The notes: a model not told the origin generated them from the letters alone. 64,000 nucleotides of DNA from Narthecium ossifragum (GCA_963920575.1 OY986974.1:20812248-20876247), one strand, 5' to 3'. Positions 11,663 through 22,395 are shown, numbered from the stretch's first letter. Numbers and translations are program-made.

Positions 11663-12490
11663 CTTCTTCTGCTTAAGGGAACTTCGAGTATTAATGGCGA
11701 CTGGAACTCCAAGTTGGTCGCTGATTTCGAATGCCGTCCATAAATTATCCAAGAGCAGCAAGAAGCTCTTGTCTTCCAAGTATTCATAGATAAAATCCTT
11801 GCGACAAGAAGGCAAACCCAAACTCTCGGCTATGTCAGCCAAAAGTTTTCCCAAATCAAGATTTCTTGATGCCTCAACATAAATAACCAATTCAAAACCC
11901 AAGTAATTACCATCATCAAGCATTGAATTGTTAAGCATCCTAAGAAGAGTGGTTTTACCGACTCCTCCCATACCCCAAATACCAATGATTCCAACTTTGT
12001 CATCTTGTAAGTAATTCCGTGCCTCGTTCAGTTTCACTTCCATCTCTGACCCTGCTATTTTATTTAAGATAGGCTTCTTCTTGATAGACTTTAGAGGCAC
12101 TGCCTGAAGGATTGACAAAGAAGCACATCTATCAGTCAATAGCTGCACCTGCATGCATAGATCGATGGCCGATCGGCTGATCATTGATGGGAAAGTGGAG
12201 AAGCTGCAGCTCTCCCAGGGAAGGCGACCTCTCATGTCATAGTCTTCTTTGAACTTTCTAACATCCCGGTCTTTATCATCTACCTCTTTGAGCCAGAGAT
12301 TGATTTCATCGGTGGGGATCTTGCGAAGTCTTTCTCCATTTGCGATTTCTGCTTCTACGGTGCTTTGCTTGGCTTTCAAGCGCGACATGGCCTTGTCCAA
12401 CTCCTCCACATACTTGTCGACATTAGTTATGTAGCTGATCTCCTGCATTAGAGGGCCGAGGAACCCACAGAAAAATGCCAAGAAATCCAT
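11663..12490 (-). pseudogene. NLR exon 1: coiled coil, P-loop, kinase-2
   Basis: 276 codons from ATG at 12490 (MDFLAFFCGFLG). Residues about 15-60 form a coiled coil (YVEELDKAMSRLKAKQSTVE), about 165-185 carry the P-loop GIWGMGGVGKTTLL, and about 245-260 the kinase-2 FLLLLDNLW, where the usual second Asp is Asn. The exon ends at 11663 on an AAG|GT donor. The earlier in-frame TTG at 12496 is not needed. An intron between kinase-2 and RNBS-B is unusual because many genes of this class are intronless in the NB domain, but splicing to 11275 gives a seamless join reading KQKK-VVFTTRS. Confidence 0.8.
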
Positions 12491-12837
12491 GGCCAAAGCT
12501 TTTATCGATTAGAAGCACAAGTTCACTTGGAAGATAGCAAAGGCTGCAAACAAGAAGGAAATTGAATAGCATGAGTGAGCGTCTCTCCTTCCTTCCTGTA
12601 TTTAAGTTGTTCTATGTATCTCTATATACAGGAATGTCAACGACCATTACTAAAGCACTCTTTCTAATACGTTAAGAAACAAAGTGAACTTATTCAAAGA
12701 AATATCCTCTTAATGCAAAGATGGAGATTTAATTTATACCTGCGATTCGCTGCTAGCTATTCTTTAGCTATGAGCAATTTTCTTCTATTGCTTCAATCTC
12801 TTGCCTGTCTCCGCCGGAGTCCCCAAGTCGTTGCTCA

Positions 12838-12844
12838 TTTATAG
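12838..12844 (-). promoter_or_regulatory. candidate TATA box for the NLR gene
   Basis: Reads CTATAAATGAGC on the minus strand, about 350 bases upstream of the start codon. A long 5' leader or a leader intron would be needed. It is the only well-formed TATA between the start codon and the SINE-like insertion. Confidence 0.3.
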
Positions 12845-12886
12845 CTTGAGTTCTTTCTAACCTACTTAACTAAAATAGTTGATTTC

Positions 12887-12984
12887 GTAATAGACTTCAG
12901 CTGTTACAGGGAGTTTTGTCCCCTGTAAGCCTCTAAGGCTATAGCTTCGGCTCAATTTCTCAAAAAAAGTAATAGACTTCAGCT
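12887..12984 (+). mobile_element. 66-bp SINE-like insertion with 16-bp target duplication
   Basis: GTAATAGACTTCAGCT occurs at 12887-12902 and again exactly at 12969-12984. Between them are 66 bases that begin with a hairpin (TTACAGGG ... CCCCTGTAA), continue with CTCTAAGGCTATAGCTTCGG and end in seven A after TTTCTC. An A-tail plus exact long duplication means retroposition, either of a very short SINE or of an extremely truncated LINE 3' end. Confidence 0.75.
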
Positions 12985-13979
12985 AGTCAATGCTGGAGGC
13001 TCTATCATTTCTTCGATGTGGGGTATAAGGAGTATAAGGATTTTGATCGATGAACCACCCCAAAACATAAACAAATACGACTTAATCTTCCTTTTTTGCC
13101 TTTTCCTTTTTGTTTTTTTTTTTGTTGAAAAGATGAACGTACAGGCTGTAAAACTAGCAGACAATACTTACGAAAGCCATGTGAGTTGAGCCTTATTTCT
13201 ACTAATCGACCCTACCATAGCAAGTAAAAGAAAGGGGAATTTGGTCCGAGCCCAAGAGGGGTGGTATTTGTTATTTACCCCTATGACATTTATTATTAGC
13301 CCCAAACAAACAAATTTTGGGACAAAAAACCTTGACAAAAAATGATAATGTCCTTTTTTCTATTTTCTTTTTTTCTTCCAAGCATTTTCTCTCTCCGCCC
13401 CCTCCTCTCTTCTCTAGCGAGAGAAACGACAGGCTCACCTCAACTCCGGCGATCCCGCTGAGAAGATCCATCTTCTCTGCTCACCTTAACTCCGGTGACC
13501 TCACTGGCAGCTCAGGCTCCCACACCACCACCTAACTCGCAGCCACCCTCCACTCCCCAATCCTTGGCCACCATCTCCTTCCCCACTCCCGAGGACCTAG
13601 CAGTATTCCCCTACCTCCTCCTCCTCTGACTCCGGCAGCAACCCCAACGGCCACCTCCATTCCCCTTGCTGGGCGGCATTCCATGCTCCTCCCCATCACC
13701 GTAGCAGCCTCCCCATCGCCGTCGCAGCCTCCCCATCGCCGCCTCCATCTTCTCCGTTCCCCCAGATCCAGCAGCCCCCGACGCCTCCGCCTTCCCCAAC
13801 GGCTCCCGACGCCGCCCGCCCTGCATGCTCGTCGTTCTCCTCGCCGGAAGCTCCATTCGAGCTCCTCATCTCTCGGATCTGATGCCGCCGCCTCCGGCCT
13901 CCTGGATCTGATCCAAGGCCAGATCTGACGCCTCTGCGACCCTTCCTCCATCTCTCACGGTTGTCTTCCTCGATCAACA
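12985..13979. other. unassigned; C/T-rich segment with degenerate repeats
   Basis: From 13370 the plus strand becomes strongly pyrimidine- and CCG-rich, with CCTCCCCATCGCCG repeated near 13710-13740. Open frames on both strands reflect composition rather than a recognisable protein. Similar CTCC/CGCCG segments lie inside the hAT-like and Harbinger-like elements of this window, so this may be the body of another non-autonomous element. Confidence 0.3.
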
Positions 13980-14325
13980 GCCCTCATGTGAGCTGGTTCA
14001 GCTAGTCCGAGTCACTTGGGGGCCTGACTCGGTTCCCACCTTATCCGATTGAGTCTGAACCAGATTGATCTAATCTAGATTGATCCAGGCTTTGATCTAG
14101 CAGTCTCGGTCTGATATGATTCAGATCCAATCAGATCCGACCCATCAAGCTCAGCCATAGCTCAACCTGATCAACCCATATCCAACTAGACTTGACTAGA
14201 TTACAACCAGATTGGGCCAGTTTGGACCAAATTAGATCATATCTGACCCGGATTCGAGTAAGGTTAAGTTGATTGTACCCAAATCCAAGCCGAGACCCAT
14301 TATGAGCAAACCTACTCGTAATAAA

Positions 14326-14340
14326 TTGGTATCAGAGCTG
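14326..14340 (+). promoter_or_regulatory. primer-binding site, initiator tRNA-Met type
   Basis: Contains TGGTATCAGAGC exactly, the complement of the 3' end of plant initiator tRNA-Met used to prime reverse transcription by many Copia and Ty3 elements. Confidence 0.75.
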
Positions 14341-14690
14341 TGAAATTTTTTGATCAAAATGCAATTTACGCGCCAAAATTGTACATAAAATTTGAAAAAA
14401 TAACTACTTAAGACTAACGCCAAAATTTTGAAAATTTTGTAAACTTCAAAATACAAATGTATATGCCGGTCTTTCCTCCATTTTTTTTCTTTTCACTTTT
14501 TACACCTTAGATCCGTCGCCTCCATCGCCGTTCTAACAGATTAAAAATCGGGTATCAATTCTCTAGGTCTCCATGAACCCTCCTATACTGGTCTTGACAT
14601 CCGGCGAGTTCATTTGGCCATCGATCCAATTTTTATCTTTCCTCCATTTTTATTTTTTGTCTTTTTACACCTCATCGAGGGAGCCGAGAC

Positions 14691-15240
14691 TTCATCGTCC
14701 CGGCCCACTTTAGCTTGGGTCAGCTCGTCGAGGTGGATCGTCTTTAATTTTTTTCACTTTTCCACATTTTTCCATTTTTCCCCCCACTTTTCCCTTAATT
14801 TTCCCCCTAATTTTCTTGGATTTCCCTGTATTTTCTCTATCCTCCCGCTTAGCCCTCCCGGGGCTCACCATCAAGCCCAGACTCATCGTCCCGGCTCGAT
14901 CGTGGCTCTGATCTACTCGACCCCGAGCTGCCTCGGGCCATCTCGCCGTCCGTCGCTTCCCGACCACGTCACCTCCTCAAATCACCTCCTAACTCATCCT
15001 CTCATCTCTCCCGCGTCATCACCGACCTCCTTCATTGTCCTCCCTGCACCGACCAACTCTTTCCCCTATTTTTTCTGATCATTTCCACTATTTTTCCCTA
15101 TTTGTCTCCTATTTTTCAGGTCTTTTTCCTATTTTCTCTCTCCTCTCTCCTTGTCGGCTCACCCGTGACTCATCAGTAAGCTGGGACTTCATCATCCCAG
15201 CTCGCCTATGAATTGGGTCTGCTCGCCCCGAGCCAACGCC
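14691..15240 (+). repeat. three diverged copies of a leader repeat
   Basis: A block of roughly 50 bases recurs at about 14691, 14880 and 15186: ACTTCATCGTCCCGG (or a variant), 20-25 bases, then CTCGnCCCCGAG-like sequence. Copies are about 190-300 bases apart with diverged spacers. They lie in the leader of the LTR remnant. Confidence 0.5.
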
Positions 15241-15398
15241 ACCGCCGTCTCTTCGTGGCTACTCCGACCACCCCTGCCCCACCCAACAACCACCAAAACG
15301 TTCGCCACTGCCTCCTCTAAAATCCTCAACCCTTCTATACCTTCACCGCCGCCTCCACCGTCGCGGACGACCGCCACCAAGATCCACTCTGTCGTCAA

Positions 15399-15417
15399 CC
15401 CCCCCCCCCCCCCCCCC
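15399..15417. repeat. homopolymer of 19 C
   Basis: An uninterrupted run of C followed by ACACAC; length is likely to be unstable or misassembled. Confidence 0.9.
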
Positions 15418-15750
15418 ACACACCTCTTCGCTCCACCAACTCTAATCCAACCACACCAAAATATCCCCCTCATCTTCCTTAACCTTTTAGTACATTTCAC
15501 CACCCTCGCCGTCGACTTCCCCTGCGCCGTCCAACTTCATCCAAACTCACCGTCGCCTAACCTCAAGATCCGACCACCTCAAAGCCAGATTCCACGATCG
15601 GACCCGCAGGAAGATTCCCCATTTTTCGACGGATCCTCCGGTGTCTTCCTCGATCTCCGGCGACGATGTTTCACCGTCGAACTGTCTCTGGTGAGTTCTC
15701 AGCCGTCCGTTCGCTACAAGGACAATTTTACCATTTTCTAAAATAAGTAT

Positions 15751-16254
15751 ACATGATAAACGCATATGTGGGGCTATAACATGAAAAATTTATAAGATGG
15801 GGTTTTAATCAATATTGTTCTCTAATATGGGGTTTTTACCAATTTTCTATAATAGAAGAACCTTACCTACTTTTATCAACTTGGGAAAGTTATGGCTCGA
15901 ATCATATGAATGTTATTGAGGGAGTTAATTTAAGCAATGAGCAGTTAATGCCATCCTACTACAGACACATCAATTTAGGTTCACAAGCGTACTTTTTGAT
16001 TTTTCTTTTGAGAAAATTATCGTTTAGTCTCTTTGAGAGAAGTTGTTTGCTATTTAGTCTCATTTGAAAGATTTTAAGGCATTTAGTCTCTTTTCTGGAC
16101 AACTGTACTTTTTTATCTCTAAAATACCCTTTATGCATTTTTTTAAATAGGAGATGGATGGATAGTTTTTGAATTAGTTGGTTGGCATTAATTGGAGTGG
16201 TTGGGAATATATACACATATTTCCAACACAGAAAAGGCATGCATGCATTAATGG
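15751..16254. other. unassigned AT-rich DNA
   Basis: No gene. TTTAGTCTC occurs three times between 16022 and 16090 in a pattern suggesting a short old repeat element, without clear termini. Confidence 0.3.
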
Positions 16255-17247
16255 GGGCATTAAAAGTAAAAAAGAAAATACTGAAAAATAGAGGGAAAAT
16301 ACCAGAAAATAGGAAAATTTCCGGAAAAAATGAGAAAAATGGTAGAAAAGTATAAAAACATACCGGAAAATATAAAAAAAATTTGGAGTTTTTTTTGGGA
16401 GCAGCCATTAACGGTAAAAAGGAAATTACTGAAAAGTAGAAAAAATTAATGGAAAATAGGAAAATATGTGGAAAAATAGGAAAAATGGTAGAAAAGTAGG
16501 AAACATTAATGGAATATAGAAATTTTTTACGAAATTTTTTTTAAAAGTAATTACTAAATATTGGAAAGTGATTACCAAATATTGAAAAGTGACTACAAAA
16601 TAATGAAAGTAACTACCAAATATTGGGAAGTAAGTACCAAATATGGGAAGTAACTACCAAAATGGAGAAAATTGTAAAGTAACTACGAAATATTGGGAAA
16701 GTAACTACCAAAATGGGAAAGTAATTACCAAATATTAGGAAAGTAACTACGAGCATTGAAAAGTAACTACAAATAGTTTCAAGCATTTTTCTATTACAAT
16801 TTGTGGGAAGTAACTACCAGTTTAATTGTGGAGTAACTACCAATTTATATGGGAAGTAACTACCAGTTTAATTGTGGAGTAACTACCAATTTAATTGGCA
16901 AGTAAATACCAGTTTGAATGGGAAGTAACTACCAGTTGAAGTGTGAAGTAATTACAGTTTTTTTATAAAGTAATTACCGCTTAAACTGGAAAGTAACTAC
17001 AATTTATGGGAAGTAACTACAAATATTGATAGTTACTTCCCAGTTTTTCTACCTTTTTTCTGGGATAGTAACTGCAAATTATGAAAAAGTAACTACAATT
17101 ATGGGAAGTAACTACAAATATTGGTAGTTACTTCCAAAAATATTGTAAAGTAATTCCAATATTTAATAAATAGACATTTTATAAATAGTTTGAAGTATTT
17201 TTCTATTACAATTTTTGGGAAATAACTACATATATTGCTAGTTATTT
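16255..17247. repeat. degenerate minisatellite of AGTAACTAC type
   Basis: The first part (to about 16540) has GGAAAAT/GGTAGAAAAGTA units; the rest is dominated by AAGTAACTACCAAATATTGG-like units of about 20-25 bp. A higher-order 46-bp unit is tandemly repeated almost exactly at 16805-16850 and 16851-16896. Near 17025 and 17125 the core appears inverted (TAGTTACTTCC). The array runs directly into the assembly gap. Confidence 0.8.
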
Positions 17248-17447
17248 NNNNNNNNNNNNNNNNNNNNNNNNNNNNNNNNNNNNNNNNNNNNNNNNNNNNN
17301 NNNNNNNNNNNNNNNNNNNNNNNNNNNNNNNNNNNNNNNNNNNNNNNNNNNNNNNNNNNNNNNNNNNNNNNNNNNNNNNNNNNNNNNNNNNNNNNNNNNN
17401 NNNNNNNNNNNNNNNNNNNNNNNNNNNNNNNNNNNNNNNNNNNNNNN
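17248..17447. other. assembly gap, 200 N
   Basis: Exactly 200 unknown bases directly after the minisatellite. The round number suggests a placeholder, not a measured length; reading frames across it are meaningless. Confidence 0.95.
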
Positions 17448-18210
17448 TTCTACTTAGATATGCATGGATGGAGCTTAGCATTTTGACCTCGGAAGTTGCA
17501 ATCCTTGTCACTAAATTTTGGTTTTAGCTTGTTTGTGCCTAGCATATTGTGTACCTCATTACATAATTAGAGCCTGTTGGCTTAAATCTTAATGTGTCCT
17601 CTTCATGTTAATGCCAAGCTAATTCAATTCGAGCATGCGGTGAAAGTTAGAAATATCCACTGTTTAGTTCATAGAATCCTTTTTGCAGTCTCTTGGACAC
17701 TGAAAACTTAGATGCCAATATGAAATCTTCTACTGGAATTGAACTGCTTCCTTCAATAGTCTATACTCCGTCAAAGCTTTGTGATCTTTCTGTATTAGAG
17801 TCTTCCGTACTTGTATTTTCCAGTTCGATGAAATATTATCAGTTCTTTGTATTCGTAAGAAATATGGAAAAACTGTAAAGTACTCAAATATGCTCCATTG
17901 ACATGTTGCTCTGCCACTTATGCTTAATGAAGAAGCTTGGGTTCATATTCCATCTCATTTCAGCGCTAGTCACCTACACAGAGTAGTGCTCTAAAGGAGA
18001 TACTGGGTTCATATTTATAGATTAATAGGTCTTTTTGTTGAAAGCTTGTATTTGGGATATTTGATTCATATATCATGTAGATCAGTGCATATTTGATTCT
18101 TCTTCCTAACAGCTATGTCGAAATGGTGATATATTTTCCATGTACATCATGTTGCTTATAACGTGCGCATGCACCGATATTTTTGTGCGCATGTACAACT
18201 ATCTATGAAG
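17448..18210. other. unassigned AT-rich DNA after the gap
   Basis: No recognisable coding sequence. GTGCGCATGYACMRHTA-like motifs near 18160-18200 recur near 18410, suggesting a small duplicated element. Confidence 0.25.
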
Positions 18211-18769
18211 AAGCATATAAAGGATGGTGTCCGATTGATGGGTCGTAGTGCTGAGCACATCCAATGGCCAATTCATCTTAAGGTATGCTTTAATAGCCTG
18301 TACTAATTTTGAGGACAAATGGTATTATATTGTCATTTCTTTTGCCATCAGTCCATATGTGCTTGCATCATATTTTTTCCGTGTACATAACTATTACTTA
18401 TAATGTGCAGATGTACTGTTATTTTTGTGCGTATGTTCCATTACTTTTGTGTGAACTACATCCCTATAGTAATAAGGTCCGTCGAAACTGCTATCTTACC
18501 CCTTGTCCTCGCTTGACTAGAGCTTGCATCAAACCTTTGCTCAACTTTGACCTTTAGCCCTAATTAGTACCAACGCTAGAAAGGGCATAAATAATTACAA
18601 TGTGTGCATCCAATCTAGTTCATCCTACATAGGCATTGTAAGAACATGATTCAGTGACTATAATTTAACATCTGTTGTACTTACTGCGCAGGAAGATGCG
18701 TCCACTGTTGGTAGTAGTGTTGGAGCCACTATTTTCGTGGATGATACGGCAGATTTCACCACCAGTTTG
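18211..18769 (+). other. two candidate exons of an unrecognised gene
   Basis: About 18211-18282 reads KHIKDGVRLMGRSAEHIQWP and ends at an AAG|GTATGC donor. 18692-18769 is bounded by a TGCGCAG acceptor and a TTG|GTATGC donor and gives 26 codons containing EDASTVGSSVGATIFVDDTA. Splice sites are good, but I recognise no family. A DNA-transposon gene or a host-gene remnant are both possible. Confidence 0.25.
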
Positions 18770-18821
18770 GTATGCATATCCTCTAATATTCATCTTCATC
18801 AAAAAATTTGTAGATCATACC

Positions 18822-19100
18822 CTTACTCATGGATTTTTCACTACATGCAGATACTCTTACTCATGGATTTTTCAATACAAGTGATGACACTGTTGTATTA
18901 TACTTTTACTGCCCATGTACTCAAGCAGAATTTATAAATCTTCTAATCTTTACTTCTACTGCCTATGTAATCAAACAGAATGTTGAAATCTTGTAATCTT
19001 GTAATCTTTACTTTTGCTGCCCATGTACTCAAGCATAATTGAGAAATATTGTAATCTTTACTTCTACTGCCTATGTAATCAAGCAAATTTTTGAAATCTT
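18822..19100. repeat. tandem repeats of about 60 bp
   Basis: CTTACTCATGGATTTTTCA occurs twice (about 18822 and 18857). It is followed by about four units of TACTTYTACTGCCYATGTA-like sequence with CAAGCA and TCTTGTAATCT, between 18900 and 19098, alternating between two unit variants. Confidence 0.65.
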
Positions 19101-19139
19101 AGTTAAGTTACTTGTTCAGGTCTTATTCAAAATACAGGT

Positions 19140-19540
19140 TTATTCAACCCAGCATTGGTAGATGACTATCGCTACACATGCATTACTAGCGGTAGTTAAT
19201 AACCAAACAGTACAAAGCCTGCCGGTACATAGCCACCGATGCCATGACTCATTCTTCAAAGATGTGGGGTACATAAGCAGTAGAATGCAAAGTATCGGTA
19301 GTTAACAACCGATATCCACGAAGAAGTATCGGTATTAAATTCCCAAACAATACGAAGCCTGCCGATCATATCCCACCGATTCCATGGCTTATGCTTCCAC
19401 GATAATAAATGCTACCTTATTACCGATGCCTGGACCTAAACACTCGGTGATCAACTACTAATTATTACATATAACGGTCGGTCATATGATACCGATAGCA
19501 ACACAAGTATCAATTTCCTGTGACCCCTGTGTACAAGTAC
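19140..19540. repeat. CCGATA-rich repeats, terminal part of a class II element?
   Basis: A segment of about 68 bp at 19190 recurs at about 19331 with substitutions; both share AAGCCTGCCG, ATAnCCACCGAT and CCATG. The core CGGTAGTTAAYAACCGATA is palindromic. Dense short motifs in both orientations resemble subterminal regions of CACTA-like elements, but I see no CACTA terminus. Confidence 0.45.
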
Positions 19541-21080
19541 TAAAGCCAAAACATGCATCTAGACAAACATTACATTGCAACAATCTATGAAGACAATAAA
19601 TACATTACACGATATTAAGCCATATATTTAGGACCCCATATATTTCTCGTCAACATGTAGCAACATAACAACACACTACTAATCCACTAAAGTGTCATCC
19701 ATATATACATCCACCAAACATTACATTATAATGAGCTATGGCAAATAGTTGTTGTCATCCAAAAATTGTCTAGATATTGCTCGTCTATTGCTAGTTGAGG
19801 CTCCGTGCATCCATATATACATCCACCAAACATTGCATTTATGCACTTCTAGATGATATCTGCAACCGCTTGCACGTAACATCGGCTGTTACACCTGACT
19901 GAGCGGTGGACAGGTGGATTCATGTCTGTGACAATGAACAAACATTAGACCAACATTTTAACAAAATTGTTGCGAATGTAAAAGTTCTAATTCACGCAAC
20001 AGAGTTAAAAAAGTGTGATTATAAAATGTGCGCATCTAACAGATTCTAGATGAAGAAGTGCAAACAACATATGGTTCAAAGACAACAAGATCAACATCAT
20101 CATCTTTGCTAATGCCGCTACGCCTAGAGGTCAATTTGGAGGACATTGGGATACCCTTCTCCTCAATCAACCCAGTGGTGACCATACATCTACAAACCTG
20201 CCAACCCCTCATCCCAACATAATTACTACACCTAATGCTCGAGACGACATGAATTCTCCTTTGGATGTTTTGACCCATAATGATTCACAAGCTGATTATG
20301 ATTAGCCAATTGTGCCTGCAAAAATGCCATTTGGTCAAAACATTACCAGCTCAACAAAATTAGTATATAACAGAGTCCAGATGAATAAGTGCAAAATTTG
20401 AGTTCTGTTTTAAAGTGTTCTTCAGTCCAGAGAGTATCTTCAATCCATAATAAGTACAACAAAAGAGACAGATTAGACCAAGCAGCTATGCAGTAGATAT
20501 CAATATTTGGCTTTATTTCTCCATACACCACAAACGCAGACTAGTAACTTGATTAGGCATCACTTATTTAGTTATTTCTTATCTATAAAGTACATTTCTG
20601 ATCATTCTTACACAGAATTCACAAACTTGGGTCCCTCGTACATAGAACAGAGACTCTCTTCTTAATTGATCAACAATAGAGAATAGAAAGATGTCAGTTA
20701 CTTAACAGCTTGGTGTCAACTGGGGCTGTCACCAATTTCACGAAAGTTACTTGACTAAAATTCTATGGAGCAAGCAATTATTCGGAAGGAACATTGTATC
20801 TGGGGTACTTCTCTTAGAAAGTATGGCAGTTTCATCCCCATGAATAGCCTCTTGTCATATACAGCTATCACGGCCTATGTCATATACACATTACTTCTCT
20901 GGTACTGCCCTAACAAAATTTCTTGCTCTATCCATTAGTGGGTTTTGTTTGACCGTAAAAGCTATAACTCACAAGTCATTTTGCCACCTTGGCTATGTAC
21001 TCCACCAAGAAGACAGCTGCTGATGTTGTCTATTTAACTAGCGAAACACAAGGATCGAAGCATGTTGTCTATTTAGAAAA
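19541..21080. other. unassigned; one unrecognised minus-strand ORF
   Basis: An 80-codon minus-strand frame at 20036-20278 begins MGQNIQRRIHVVSSIRCSNY and has SRRSGISKDDDVDLVVFEP. I do not recognise it; it could be an exon of a transposase. CATCCATATATACATCCACC occurs twice (about 19698 and 19810). The rest shows nothing coding. Confidence 0.25.
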
Positions 21081-21086
21081 ATAATT

Positions 21087-21590
21087 TGTGCACATGCCAC
21101 GTGGCATGTGCATTTCACATGTATATGTAATGGTAGTGGGATACCGATAGGCATGTACAACCTATCAGTAGCCCACTAAACCCTAAATACTATCGGTAGT
21201 GGGCTACCGATAGGTTGTACATGCCTATCGGTATCCCACTATCGATATATATACATGTGAAATGCACACGTCAGCTGACGTGTGCACCAATCACTGCTCG
21301 TCTATTTAACTAGAGCAGTGATTGGTGCACACGCCAGCTGGCGTGTGCATCTCACATTATCGATTCTGAATACATGCATATCGGTAGTGGTCTACCGATA
21401 GGCATGTATAACCTATCGGTACCCCACTACCGACAGGTTCGTTGTCGATTCATATACATGCCTATCGGCAGTGGGATACCGATAGATTATACATGCCTAT
21501 CGGTATCCCACTACCGATACACACTATCGATAGCCTACTACCGATAGTGTGAAATGTACATGTCATGTGGGCATGTGCACAAATCATTTC
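21087..21590. mobile_element. two adjacent palindromic MITE-like elements
   Basis: Outer motifs TTTGTGCACATGCC at 21087 and GGGCATGTGCACAAAT at about 21570 are inverted. Inside, GTGTGCACCAATCACTGCTC at about 21279 faces GAGCAGTGATTGGTGCACAC at about 21313. Between are many alternating copies of ACCGATAGGCATGTACAACC and CTATCGGTATCCCACTACCG. The DNA would fold into long hairpins. TTTAACTAG lies on several flanks, possibly target sequence. It sits just past the 3' donor of the dehydrogenase fragment. Confidence 0.6.
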
Positions 21591-21631
21591 TGATTTAACT
21601 AGTGAAATACAAGGATAAATAGGATGCGAAC

Positions 21632-22072
21632 CTGGGAAGTACAAGTCGTGGCAGAAGCGAGCCGCGTGATAGAAATCAAACTAGTATTAGACGCCAAAAT
21701 TGCTGACCCTTTCGCAATCTTGTAGAGATCCGAGAACAACTTCTTCTTCACATCCTCAGACTCCACAATCACTTCAATGATAACATCCGCCGATCGTAGC
21801 TCTTCCAATCTCTGCGCCAATCTTAAGCGACCCATCGCAACGTCTCCTCCTTCCTGCAAATGAAGAAATTCAAGGCAAAAAGAATTTTTTGAAGAGTATT
21901 GAGGTCATAAGAGGAGGACCTGAGAGAGGTGGCCCTTGGAGACAAGGCGGCGGATATTGGAGAAGATGGATGCGATGGCGTGGTCAAGGGAGGAAGTGTC
22001 GGAATCGTGGAAGAAGACGTCGAAGACGGCGGCGGCAGCGAGCTGGGCGATGCCAGAGCCCATCTGGGCGCC
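21632..22072 (-). pseudogene. 3-hydroxyacyl-CoA dehydrogenase N-terminal fragment
   Basis: Two minus-strand exons join in frame. About 22072-21920 gives GAQMGSGIAQLAAAAVFDVF and RRLVSKGHLSQ; 21853-21632 gives RLAQRLEELRSADVIIEVIV, ESEDVKKKLFSDL and ILASNTSLISITRLA. All three splice sites are canonical. These match the Rossmann domain of plant 3-hydroxyacyl-/3-hydroxybutyryl-CoA dehydrogenases, which oxidise 3-hydroxyacyl-CoA with NAD(P). The glycine loop is damaged (family GAGQMGSG; here RGAQMGSG), there is no in-frame start codon upstream, and exons for the catalytic C-terminal half are not found downstream. It is therefore a partial, probably dead copy. Confidence 0.75.
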
Positions 22073-22129
22073 ACGGTGGAAGCTGTTCGCCTGAGAATGA
22101 TGTCTTGCCTTATGTGCTTGTAAGATATG

Positions 22130-22330
22130 GATCCTTAAGTAGATCTAGCGCCGAGTCAAGAGAAAATAGGGGGAAGAGCTATCGTGAGAGGAAGAGGAGG
22201 TAGCGTTGGAGGAGAGGGTTGTGAAGGAAGAGGAGGATTTGCCTTATGTGCTTGTGAAGGAAGAAGAGGTAGAGCGGGGGGAAGAGCTATCGTGAGAGGA
22301 GGCAGCGTCGGAGGAGAGGGTTTAGCGATA
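22130..22330. repeat. imperfect duplication upstream of the dehydrogenase fragment
   Basis: GGGGGAAGAGCTATCGTGAG and the next about 30 bases at about 22170 recur at about 22278 with small changes; GCCTTATGTGCTTGT also appears at about 22107 and 22241. The duplication covers the place where the gene's 5' end should be. Confidence 0.6.
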
Positions 22331-22395
22331 TATATGTTTCTTAATTAAAGGATAATAACGGGATATATAAAAGAATTGTATGTGTTCACTTGCCA

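Larger units (their letters stand above)
9802..12490 (-). pseudogene. CC-NB-LRR disease-resistance gene, internally deleted
   Basis: A minus-strand NLR of the RPS2/RPS5-like coiled-coil class. Exon 1 (12490-11663) gives the coiled coil, P-loop and kinase-2; exon 2 from 11275 gives RNBS-B, GLPL and RNBS-D; then, in another frame, leucine-rich repeats to a stop at 9802. Normal members have about 150 residues between RNBS-D and the first LRR (ARC2 end, MHD motif); here they are gone and the frame changes at the join (10874-10886). Such proteins bind ADP/ATP and sense pathogen effectors in the cytoplasm. Without MHD and with the frame broken, this copy should not make a normal receptor. Confidence 0.85.
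13980..15750 (+). mobile_element. LTR-retrotransposon remnant: LTR end, PBS and non-coding leader
   Basis: TTGGTATCAGAGCTGTG at 14326 is a textbook primer-binding site for initiator tRNA-Met, so the sequence before it should be the 3' end of a 5' LTR, although it does not end in a clear CA. What follows (14341-15750) is AT-rich, then proline-codon-rich, with no gag, protease, RT or integrase motif. Open frames at 14614-15078 and 15208-15741 have no recognisable domain. It resembles the large non-coding (LARD-type) elements or a truncated Ty3 element. Confidence 0.5.

Noticed and set aside
13532..13977. Arg/Gly-rich frames on the minus strand and Pro-rich frame on the plus strand
   Set aside because: Compositional artefact of a C/T-rich segment; no conserved motif or splice structure.
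16255..17247. CRISPR-like array of regular short repeats
   Set aside because: Units are contiguous and degenerate without unique spacers, and the window is eukaryotic.
17235..17511. Open frames crossing the N run
   Set aside because: Unknown bases are translated as X; there is no evidence of coding.
20036..20278. Possible further exon of the dehydrogenase fragment
   Set aside because: Sequence does not match the expected catalytic half of the enzyme; kept only as an unrecognised ORF.
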